Below, one piece after another: positions 1 to 5,452 of a DNA stretch of 5,452 bases. The stretch lies in the NCBI GenBank assembly GCA_025935435.1, contig JAICVH010000203.1, positions 1 through 5,452 on the forward strand, read 5' to 3'. The stretch comes from Burkholderiales bacterium. GTDB taxonomy: Bacteria > Pseudomonadota > Gammaproteobacteria > Burkholderiales > Casimicrobiaceae. Position 1 is the stretch's first letter. The number at the start of each line of letters is the position of its first letter. A model generated the notes under the pieces. That model worked only from the letters and a program-made list of their open reading frames with translations. It did no database searches and was not told the origin of the DNA. Position numbers and translations under genes: made by a program.

Positions 1-2064
1 CGGTCGGTCGGAAGATTGATTCGCCACCTTCGACGCTATCTCTCCCGCATGACCGGAGCGCAAAGGCATTTCACGCTTCGACGATGCCGATGCGAGTCTT
101 GTTTCTGTTCGGTTGTTCTTCTGGGAAGACGAACGCTTCGCCGTCGACGCACGCGTAGGCGATTCACGCAGCGACGCCTGACTCGTTGGCCGATCCTTCG
201 GCGACGCTTGCTTCGCGCTCGGAACGTCAGCCGCAAGCATTGGCGTCGATGCAGCCGGCCGCGCAGGCACCGGTGCGACGATGACGGGCGACGTCGCCCG
301 CGGCGGATCGACCTTCTGTCCTCCTTCGTCGCCAACTGAGCGTCGTTGCGCGCTCGGCTGACTCGCTTTCTCCGCGATCTGCGCGGTCGCGTTGAGAGCT
401 GCTTGCTCCCGCACCTGCGCGGTCTCCTTGGGAGCTGCTTGCTCCCGCACCTGCGCGGTCGCGTTGGAAGCTGCTTGCTCCGGCAGGCGCGCGGTCTCCT
501 TCGGAACTGCTTGCTGCCGCAGCTGCGCGGTCCGTTCAGAAGATGAAGGTGCCGCGCTCGCAATCTGCTCGCGAACCGCACGCGCAGCTTCGCCTGCATT
601 CCTCTCGATGCGTGACAGGAATGCGTCGAATGCGTCAACGGAGGCATTGGCCATCGCGGCGAGCGACGTCATGTCGCGCAGCTGCGGCGCCGTGGCGATG
701 ACGACACCCGCACCCATCACCAAAGAAAGCGTGGGTGCTATCCAGCGGGCCGATCGTCGTTTATCCGTTCGATTCCTTGCCCGGGACTGCCTGACATCTT
801 CCTTCATCCAATGCTTGTCGCTCGCATTGGTGGCACCGACCGGCTCCGCCCGAGGCCTGCGTCGCACCACACGCGGGCCCGATACGCTGTACCTTGGCGA
901 TACGATCACCGGCGGCAGCGAAGCGAGCGGTGAATGGCTGGGGATGATCGGTGACGAAAGTGCGGCCATCGGCTCCGGCATCGTTTCGATTGACGGAGCA
1001 GGCGGCGGCATGCGTGAAGCGAGCGTCGTATGCGTCGCGCGAATCGACGGTGCAAGGCGTGTCAGCGGCGTGATCGGCAGCGCAGTCAATGCGCCGACCT
1101 CGGCGTCGCGCGCCAAGGCCCAGCCGGCATCGAGCGAGGCGCGCAAGTCGGCGCTTTCCAGCGCGCTTGCCGTCAGTCCCAGCAGTTCATCATGCGGTTG
1201 GCCGTTCGCAATATCCCGATCGTGCGCATCGCGAAGCGCAAGCAGCAAACGTTTTGCGGCGTGGTAACGGTCGCCGGACCAACCGGCGACGTGCTCTGCC
1301 TCGCGCAGCCGGTAGTCGTCGGGCAGATACCGCTTGAGCATCGCCGCCAGGCTGTACATGTCGCAGCGCCAATCGAGTTCGCGGGTCGGTTGCAGATCAC
1401 CGTTTCGTCCCGCTTCCAGCGCGTGCAGTAATCGCGGCGATTGGTAGTCGTACGTCGTCTGCCAGCCGATCGGCAGCGGATTGGCCAGCGGTTCGCGCGA
1501 CACCAGCGAAAAGGCGAAATCGATCAACGCGAGCTGCGCGAACGCCGGATACAGTCGTGCGCGAGCAACGTCGGGATCGAAATTCACCGGACCGACGGGG
1601 ATGCAGACGTTGTCGCCCTTGATGTCGAGATGCACCAGGTGCAGTGCGTGGATCGCACGAAGCGCCGCGAGGCAGTGATGCGCAAGCGCCCACCAGTGCG
1701 CGCAATCCTCGAACACGTGCCGGTGCACGCGCCCGTTGCGTACAACGGGCAGGATGGTTGCCCATTGATCGACGGTGGCGCCGGCATCGTAGGTCTGGAC
1801 GATTTGCGTGCCGCCCGGTGCGCCGCGATCGAACTGCACGACCTCCGGAACGCACCCGATGCCATGGCCGATGAGCCGCGCGAGAATCCGCCATTCGCGC
1901 TCGGTCCAGTGACCGTAATCACCATCACGCGTATTGAGGAATCGCTTCGTGTAGCGTCGACGCTGACCCGGCCCGGCCGCTTCGCGAAATACCTCGACGT
2001 GCTCGCCGGTCGCCATCTTCAGGCGACCGCGCCCAAACACTCGATCGATCTGCTCAGTGTTCAA
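1..2064 (-). CDS. Membrane-anchored Ser/Thr protein kinase, 3' end cut by window
   Basis: The frame is open for 688 codons and runs off the left edge. Visible order: kinase domain about 10-290, Pro/Ser-rich linker about 310-428, basic stretch 430-440, one membrane helix about 441-459, then an outer region of at least 229 residues. Kinase marks: likely ATP-site Lys40 (YTKRFL), possible helix-C Glu57, catalytic loop HLDIKGDN with Asp147, Lys149 and Asn152, metal-binding Asp182 in DFA (usually DFG), SPR at 209-211 where APE is usual, and helix-F Asp235. No clear GxGxxG loop is seen. Basic residues before the helix put the kinase in the cytoplasm. The outer region has tandem repeats, then Ala/Pro/Ser/Arg-rich sequence. 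Start chosen: TTG at 2064, which has GGGAG 7 bases upstream; GTG at 2040 and ATG at 2016 lack a good site. It likely phosphorylates proteins read by the FHA protein and reset by the PP2C encoded just upstream. Family call is firm; substrates are unknown. Confidence 0.88.
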   Translation of the reverse strand, partial: MNTEQIDRVFGRGRLKMATGEHVEVFREAAGPGQRRRYTKRFLNTRDGDYGHWTEREWRILARLIGHGIGCVPEVVQFDRGAPGGTQIVQTYDAGATVDQWATILPVVRNGRVHRHVFEDCAHWWALAHHCLAALRAIHALHLVHLDIKGDNVCIPVGPVNFDPDVARARLYPAFAQLALIDFAFSLVSREPLANPLPIGWQTTYDYQSPRLLHALEAGRNGDLQPTRELDWRCDMYSLAAMLKRYLPDDYRLREAEHVAGWSGDRYHAAKRLLLALRDAHDRDIANGQPHDELLGLTASALESADLRASLDAGWALARDAEVGALTALPITPLTRLAPSIRATHTTLASRMPPPAPSIETMPEPMAALSSPIIPSHSPLASLPPVIVSPRYSVSGPRVVRRRPRAEPVGATNASDKHWMKEDVRQSRARNRTDKRRSARWIAPTLSLVMGAGVVIATAPQLRDMTSLAAMANASVDAFDAFLSRIERNAGEAARAVREQIASAAPSSSERTAQLRQQAVPKETARLPEQAASNATAQVREQAAPKETAQVREQAALNATAQIAEKASQPSAQRRSVGDEGGQKVDPPRATSPVIVAPVPARPAASTPMLAADVPSAKQASPKDRPTSQASLRESPTRASTAKRSSSQKNNRTETRLASASSKREMPLRSGHAGEIASKVANQSSDRP
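352..531 (-). repeat. Five tandem 36-bp (12-residue) coding repeats in the kinase outer region
   Basis: Residues 512-571 of the kinase form five 12-residue units with consensus TAQVREQAA followed by three variable residues. Unit bounds on the DNA are 496-531, 460-495, 424-459, 388-423 and 352-387. Units 3 and 4 share their first 28 bases exactly, and unit 5 is the most diverged. The unit tails alternate PKE, SNA, PKE, LNA, so units 1+2 and 3+4 look like two copies of a 72-bp block. A looser REQ-containing segment at residues 495-503 may be a decayed extra unit out of phase. The repeats lie just outside the membrane helix, so a spacer or wall-contacting stalk is plausible. Confidence 0.85.
1731..1750. 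repeat. Perfect 8-bp inverted repeat with 4-base loop inside the kinase gene
   Basis: The stem arms gcccgttg and caacgggc flank the loop cgta. It lies within the kinase domain codons (around residues 105-112) and is not followed by a T-run on either strand, so it is not a typical terminator. In GC-rich coding DNA it may be chance. Confidence 0.4.
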
Positions 2065-3022
2065 GTTCGTGCTCCCGGCACAGGTTCGATTGCACGTCGG
2101 TTGCGGTAACGAGAGGGCGCGCCGCAATGGCATCCGAAGCAGCCGCGAACAGCATCACGGCGAACAGCAGCGCGAGCGCGCCGATACACGCGTATTTCCA
2201 TAGAGCGGCGCGCGGTCGAGCGACACGCCGCACCACGAGCACCGTCGCGTCGTCGATGCTGCCGTGCTCGCGGGCGACCTCGATCAGCCGCATGCATCGG
2301 CGCGCGAGCGGTTCCGACGTTGCGAGCGCTTGACGCATGTCGTCGCTGCTCACGTGCTTGTAAACGCCGTCGCTGCAGAGCAACAGCGCTTCGCCGGAAC
2401 CGAGTTCGATGCGCTCGACGCATGGATCGCCCACCGCCCCGTTGCCGACCATGCGCGCCGGATCGTCGGGCGAGCCGCCGGCGGGCGGCGACTCGCCAAG
2501 ATTGCGGTAGGTGTCATCGCGCGTGATGAGTTCGGGCGTTTCACCATCCGCTTTCGCGAGCCGATACACGCGGCAGTCGCCCACCCATCCGATGAACCAC
2601 CGCGCCAGCAACGAGCCCGTTCCCGCGCAGAGCGCCACTGTCGCCGCACCCGAGCCGGTCGTGCGTTTGGCGACGCGACGGGCAACGTCACGATCCGCCT
2701 CGAGCAGCGCATTTCGCACTGCCTGCGCATCGATGCGTCCCTTGCCGAGCGCGGCTTGCACGCGCCGCACGACGTGACGGCTCACCCAGGCCGCCATCAC
2801 GCCGCCACCCACGCCGTCGGCCACGATGAACACGGGCGCGTGGCCGTCGCTCACATCGCTGTGCGAGTCCTCGTTCACCGCATGGCGATCGCCGCAACTC
2901 GATGCGGCGGCTACGACGAGCTCCGACCAGCGCCGCAGCTGCCGTGCCTGCTGCGTTGCGATGAACCGCTCCTGCGCGAAGCGTTCCGCGATGACCGGCT
3001 CGCGGGGCGTGATGAGGCTCAT
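2054..3022 (-). CDS. PP2C-family Ser/Thr protein phosphatase with C-terminal membrane anchor
   Basis: A 322-residue protein expected to remove phosphate from Ser/Thr residues, countering the kinase encoded directly downstream. PP2C motifs appear in order: R46 with NED at 50-52, VADGVGG with metal ligand Asp69, GSGAATV at 123-129, WVGDCRVY with Asp149, LLLCSDGVYKHV with Asp218, and DDAT with Asp257/Asp258. All acidic metal-binding positions expected for an active enzyme look present. The catalytic domain spans about 35-266. It is preceded by a charged extension of about 35 residues rich in Arg and Gln. A basic stretch (R265, R266, R269, R271, K276) precedes one hydrophobic helix at about 274-296, leaving a 26-residue tail outside; this places the enzyme in the cytoplasm at the inner membrane. 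The ATG at 3022 has AGG 7 bases upstream and overlaps the stop of a tiny upstream ORF. The architecture matches membrane-bound PstP/PrpC-type phosphatases paired with kinases; family call is firm. Confidence 0.95.
   Translation of the reverse strand: MSLITPREPVIAERFAQERFIATQQARQLRRWSELVVAAASSCGDRHAVNEDSHSDVSDGHAPVFIVADGVGGGVMAAWVSRHVVRRVQAALGKGRIDAQAVRNALLEADRDVARRVAKRTTGSGAATVALCAGTGSLLARWFIGWVGDCRVYRLAKADGETPELITRDDTYRNLGESPPAGGSPDDPARMVGNGAVGDPCVERIELGSGEALLLCSDGVYKHVSSDDMRQALATSEPLARRCMRLIEVAREHGSIDDATVLVVRRVARPRAALWKYACIGALALLFAVMLFAAASDAIAARPLVTATDVQSNLCREHELEH
2072..2076 (-). promoter_or_regulatory. Ribosome binding site that fixes the kinase TTG start
   Basis: GGGAG ends 7 bases before TTG at 2064. 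The two downstream in-frame candidates, GTG at 2040 and ATG at 2016, have no comparable core. The same 7-base spacing occurs at three other starts in the window, which supports the TTG choice. The site lies within the last codons of the phosphatase gene. Confidence 0.65.
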
Positions 3023-3060
3023 TCGCGCGCCTGCAATCGAACGCTGACCAATGTCGTCAT
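3019..3060 (-). CDS. Possible 13-codon bridging ORF between the FHA and PP2C genes
   Basis: An ATG at 3060 overlaps the FHA stop as ATGA. The frame encodes 13 residues, MTTLVSVRLQARE, and ends in a TGA at 3021-3019 that overlaps the PP2C ATG, again as ATGA. It has no Shine-Dalgarno-like core of its own, so ribosomes would reach it only by re-initiating after the FHA stop. It could pass ribosomes across the 34-base gap to PP2C. No function is seen in the peptide. Two coincident ATGA overlaps in GC-rich DNA can arise by chance, so the call is tentative. Confidence 0.25.
   Translation of the reverse strand: MTTLVSVRLQARE
3030..3032 (-). promoter_or_regulatory. Weak ribosome binding site of the PP2C gene
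   Basis: Only AGG is seen, 7 bases before the ATG at 3022. It is weaker than the sites before the kinase, the FHA gene and the 114-residue gene, so coupling to upstream translation may matter here. Confidence 0.4.
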
Positions 3061-4451
3061 GACGGTCGCGTGAGCGTTAGGGTGCAGCTCGGCTCTCCCG
3101 GTATCGGACGACCGAGGATCATCGGCCGCCCGAGCGCCCATCGGAATCGAGTGCCTGCGGGATGCAGCGTGCCGCCGACATCGACGCCGTTGTCGCCATG
3201 CACGACCACCGTTGCGCCATCGACATCGCAATCGACGATGTCGACGTGATGCCCCGATACGCCCTGGTGCAGCCAGTCGATCACGACGTGCTGGTTGCGT
3301 GAACGACCCGCGGAGATCGCCGCACTCCCTAACGGAACGTCGACCGTGCGTTCACCCGCCGGCGTTTCTACGTGCAACGCAAGGCCGTCTCCCGCACGTC
3401 GCGGCACGATCGGCGTCACCGGCGTCGGACCCAGCTGTGCGATGCCTGTGGCGGGCTCGATCGTCAGATCATGGAGTTGAAGGCGAGGGTAGTCGGCGAC
3501 GCTGCCTCGCCCAGCAGCGGACAGGACGATGCGCGCACCCGACGGGATGGCGAGAATCGCGCCGTCGCCATCCACGCTCACGCTCGATGCGGACGATGCT
3601 CCGTGTCCGTCCTCGACGCGGATGCCGTTGGTCGAACCGCTGTCGGTCACCCACCATTTGCCGTGGTCGAGCCAGATCTCGCAATGCCGGCGACTGGCGT
3701 ACACGCCGTTCACGACGACGTCGCATCCTTCTTCCTTGCCTACGACATAGCGGCGCCCCGGCACGGCCGAGAACTCGACGCGACGTGAACCCGAGCCATC
3801 CTCGATATCGACCGCCATTTCACGGCCGATGATCGGTGTCGTCGGCACGTCACGGCGTGGCATCGATGCGGCGCTTCGAGCGTCCGCCTGCGACCAGCGG
3901 CCCACCAGCGTGATCTTGTAGGGCTTGATGTTCCTCGGAGCATCGGTGCGCCGAAGCTCGTCCATCAGGTCGGCGTAAATGCCTTTCTCCTGCTGTCGTT
4001 CTTCGCTCGGGATTTCGATCCCGCCGAACTGCGAGAGGTCGATTGCATTCGCGTTGGGCAATCGTGCGATCACTTCCTTGGCCAGGAACTGCTTGACCTG
4101 CTCGGGAGCGAATTCGTGCGTGAAGCGGGTGAGCAGATCGCGCACCTCTTCGCTGCCGGTACTTTCCACTTCGATCGACAGCAACAGATAGCGGTCGCGT
4201 TCGGCGATCGCCAGGTGCAGGCGAAGATGGCTGTCGACGAAATCCTCGAGCTCTTCCCGGATCGCGCCGATTAGCGGCCCATAGCGACCGAGGTGCTCTG
4301 CGGTGACCGGTGCGCCGCGCGTCCTTCCGCTACGCAGCCCCGGCTCAACGCGCGGTTCGCTCGTGGGATGGTGTACCGGTTCGCGCGCGGGCAGGTCGGC
4401 GCGCGTGAACGCGCGGTTCATTCCCGACAACATCCACGTCTTCAGCGACAT
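3057..4451 (-). CDS. Protein with two FHA (phosphothreonine-reading) domains
   Basis: A 464-residue soluble protein with no signal peptide or membrane helix, expected to bind phosphothreonine proteins made by the neighbouring kinase. Residues 1-50 are basic and Pro-rich. Residues 55-185 form a mixed helix/strand domain not identified. FHA1 spans about 214-312 with Gly238-Lys239 (usually Gly-Arg), SRRH at 253-256 and STNG at 273-276, all ligand-loop positions of a working domain. FHA2 spans about 356-447 with Gly382-Arg383, Ser399-Gly-His-His402 and Asn421-Gly422. Its Arg of SRxH is Gly and the ST of STNG is missing, so its binding may be altered. ATG at 4451 has AGGAG 7 bases upstream. Two FHA domains with an N-terminal domain recall actinobacterial FhaA-like adaptors, but the N-terminal match is a faint impression only. 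Encoded between a transpeptidase and a kinase/phosphatase pair, it probably links phospho-signals to wall synthesis. Confidence 0.9.
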   Translation of the reverse strand: MSLKTWMLSGMNRAFTRADLPAREPVHHPTSEPRVEPGLRSGRTRGAPVTAEHLGRYGPLIGAIREELEDFVDSHLRLHLAIAERDRYLLLSIEVESTGSEEVRDLLTRFTHEFAPEQVKQFLAKEVIARLPNANAIDLSQFGGIEIPSEERQQEKGIYADLMDELRRTDAPRNIKPYKITLVGRWSQADARSAASMPRRDVPTTPIIGREMAVDIEDGSGSRRVEFSAVPGRRYVVGKEEGCDVVVNGVYASRRHCEIWLDHGKWWVTDSGSTNGIRVEDGHGASSASSVSVDGDGAILAIPSGARIVLSAAGRGSVADYPRLQLHDLTIEPATGIAQLGPTPVTPIVPRRAGDGLALHVETPAGERTVDVPLGSAAISAGRSRNQHVVIDWLHQGVSGHHVDIVDCDVDGATVVVHGDNGVDVGGTLHPAGTRFRWALGRPMILGRPIPGEPSCTLTLTRPS

Positions 4452-4454
4452 CGT

Positions 4455-4799
4455 TCAGCTCCTGTAGGCGATGACAAATGCGGCGAGAGGCCCCGCGGCC
4501 TCGAGAAATCGCACGCGCGGCGCGGCCGGCAAGCCGTACCGGGCGACGACACGTCCGAGAAAATCGCTCCACGCCGGTTGAACGCGCTCGCCCGCCTCGA
4601 CGCGCGCCTGCAGTGCGGGCAGCGACACGTCGATGGCGACGATGATGCGCGACACATCGCCGACCTGCACGATGGCGCGGCGCAGCGTGTCCTCCATGTC
4701 TTCGAGACAGCGCGCGAAGCGGCCATCGAACGTCCACACCAGCGGCGCCGAAGGCATGCGCGATGGTGGCGAAGTGCCATCCGGCGCACGCGCCTTCAT
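4455..4799 (-). CDS. Unrecognised 114-residue protein between the transpeptidase and FHA genes
   Basis: No family is recognised. The first 19 residues are Pro/Ser-rich and probably disordered. Residues 20-114 look like a small alpha/beta domain: a WTFDGRF strand, an acidic helix (CLEDMEDTLRRAI), a strand (RIIVAIDVSL), a helix (ALQARVEAGERV), a Trp-containing helix (WSDFLGRVVARYGL) and a closing strand pair (VRFLE, FVIAYRS). There is no signal peptide or membrane helix, so it is likely cytoplasmic. The start is well set: ATG at 4799 overlaps the transpeptidase stop as ATGA and has GGAG 7 bases upstream. The stop is 3 bases from the FHA start, so the three proteins should be made in linked amounts. 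This suggests an adaptor within the same system, which is inference from position alone. The frame is open further upstream, but that part lies antisense-free within the transpeptidase gene and is out of its frame. Confidence 0.8.
   Translation of the reverse strand: MKARAPDGTSPPSRMPSAPLVWTFDGRFARCLEDMEDTLRRAIVQVGDVSRIIVAIDVSLPALQARVEAGERVQPAWSDFLGRVVARYGLPAAPRVRFLEAAGPLAAFVIAYRS
4459..4463 (-). promoter_or_regulatory. Ribosome binding site of the FHA gene
   Basis: AGGAG lies 7 bases before the ATG at 4451, inside the last codons of the preceding gene. It fixes the FHA start. Confidence 0.75.
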
Positions 4800-5452
4800 T
4801 TGTGATCTCCGAAGCGGCCGCTGTGACGCGCGGCGATCTGCAGCGCGATCTCCGCCGCCGGATTGGGACCGTGATCCCCGGCACCATGAATGCGGCCGGT
4901 GTCGGCGATCCAGTTGCGCTCCGTCAACACGCCGATCACCTTCGTCCAGCGTGCGCTCGATGGATCGGTGCGGTATGCCGCGACATACCACTTGTAGGGT
5001 CGGAGCGCGCCACACGACGCAATCATGGAGCGAGTGCGCGGCGCAGCCTGTGCGCAGAGCTGCGCGAGCTGGTCCAGCGACACGTCGTCGTTCGGAAAGG
5101 TCGGCGTGCCCGTCTTGCCGGCGATCCAGTCGATGTCGCGACACGTCCGCGCATCGAATATCTGCTCGCACGCCGCGCGCGCCGTGCCGCCGCGGTGGCT
5201 GTAGGAAAGCGCGTTCAGGATCAGCTCTGCGGCATCGCGCGAAATGCCGGGAGGCTGGGCGGCAGGGGGTTCGATGTGCAGCAATGGAACGGCGGCTGCG
5301 TCTGCGCCATCGCCACCGCGAATTGCATGTACCAGGTGCGGCGGATGCAGCGATTCGCCGTTCGCAGCGGTGGCGAGCGCGGCCATCATGCCGGCGACAC
5401 CGAGCGCACTCGACCGCGCGTTGCCTTGTCCCCATCCGTCCGCGACGACGTC
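4796..5452 (-). CDS. Penicillin-binding protein transpeptidase domain, C-terminal fragment (5' cut by window)
   Basis: 218 visible residues, continuing in frame to the right edge. Seen: GWGQG at fragment residues 6-10, where PBP transpeptidases carry GxGQ; a following helix (MMAALATAANG, residues 22-32) matching the usual 'AALANGG' region; and the KTG active-site motif in AGKTGTP (Lys113-Gly115, DNA 5116-5108). After it, WYVAAYRTD and KVIGVLTERNW fit the strands that follow KTG in the fold. The SxxK and SxN motifs and any membrane anchor lie outside the window, so the class cannot be set. About 35 residues with two Cys (fragment 134, 149) separate KTG from the next strand, longer than I expect for a plain PBP. 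The enzyme would cross-link peptidoglycan in the periplasm. Its stop overlaps the next gene as ATGA, tying it to the FHA/phosphatase/kinase genes. Transpeptidase identity is strong; cell-division versus elongation role is not visible. Confidence 0.85.
   Translation of the reverse strand, partial: DVVADGWGQGNARSSALGVAGMMAALATAANGESLHPPHLVHAIRGGDGADAAAVPLLHIEPPAAQPPGISRDAAELILNALSYSHRGGTARAACEQIFDARTCRDIDWIAGKTGTPTFPNDDVSLDQLAQLCAQAAPRTRSMIASCGALRPYKWYVAAYRTDPSSARWTKVIGVLTERNWIADTGRIHGAGDHGPNPAAEIALQIAARHSGRFGDHK
4807..4810 (-). promoter_or_regulatory. Ribosome binding site of the 114-residue gene
   Basis: GGAG lies 7 bases before the ATG at 4799, within the end of the transpeptidase gene. It rules out treating the long upstream open frame as the start. 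Confidence 0.7.

Noticed and set aside
352..531. CRISPR array
   Set aside because: The 36-bp units are directly adjacent with no unique spacers, and they stay in frame within a protein gene.
36..647. 203-codon minus-strand frame with Arg-rich repeats
   Set aside because: It is another frame of the kinase's repeat region. The kinase frame is open from 2064 to the edge and gives an orderly protein.
392..1267. 291-codon open frame on the plus strand
   Set aside because: It is antisense to the kinase gene; its repeats are just the complement of the 36-bp coding repeats, and no ribosome binding site or domain is seen.
1441..2109. 222-codon open frame on the plus strand
   Set aside because: Antisense to the kinase catalytic domain, which carries the catalytic loop and helix-F motifs in the other strand.
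2264..3073. 269-codon open frame on the plus strand
   Set aside because: It is antisense to the PP2C gene, whose full motif set is clear. The translation is Arg/His/Ala-rich without domain signs, typical of a GC-rich shadow frame.
3212..3832. 206-codon Arg-rich open frame on the plus strand
   Set aside because: Antisense to the FHA domains; extreme Arg content and no recognised fold.
4800..5435. Upstream extension of the 114-residue gene to a 326-codon frame
   Set aside because: The extension overlaps the transpeptidase frame with its KTG and GWGQG motifs and is Arg-rich; the ATG at 4799 has its own ribosome binding site.
1..5452. Type VI secretion PpkA/PppA/Fha1 set
   Set aside because: Kinase, phosphatase and FHA are all present, but no secretion component is seen and a transpeptidase is the linked enzyme. 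It cannot be excluded without flanking sequence.

Overview
The window is a slice of a single minus-strand operon with no mobile elements, RNA genes or large gaps. High G+C content, heavy use of GCG/CGC/GCC codons, and compact genes with overlapping start and stop codons suggest a high-GC proteobacterium. The protein style looks like the Burkholderia/Paraburkholderia group, but that placement is inference and was not tested by any search.

In transcription order (high to low coordinates) the operon holds six reading frames. First is the C-terminal part of a penicillin-binding protein transpeptidase domain, cut by the right edge (5452-4796). Next is a 114-residue protein of unknown function (4799-4455), then a 464-residue protein with two forkhead-associated (FHA) domains (4451-3057). 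A possible 13-codon bridging ORF follows (3060-3019), then a membrane-anchored PP2C-type Ser/Thr phosphatase (3022-2054). Last is a membrane-anchored Ser/Thr protein kinase (2064-1), cut by the left edge. The kinase frame stays open for all 688 visible codons.

The genes are tightly coupled. There are ATGA overlaps at 4799-4796, 3060-3057 and 3022-3019, a 3-base gap at 4454-4452, and an 11-base overlap at 2064-2054 if the kinase starts at TTG. Shine-Dalgarno-like cores sit exactly 7 bases before four starts, which helps fix those starts.

Kinase, phosphatase and phosphothreonine-reading FHA protein form a complete write/erase/read signalling set next to a peptidoglycan transpeptidase. This recalls the actinobacterial pknA/pknB-pbpA-rodA-pstP-fha cell-wall locus. 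The likely role is phospho-control of cell-wall synthesis or division in a Gram-negative, with kinase and phosphatase anchored in the inner membrane and facing the cytoplasm. The kinase has atypical motifs (DFA for DFG, SPR for APE) and its outer part carries 12-residue tandem repeats instead of recognisable PASTA domains.
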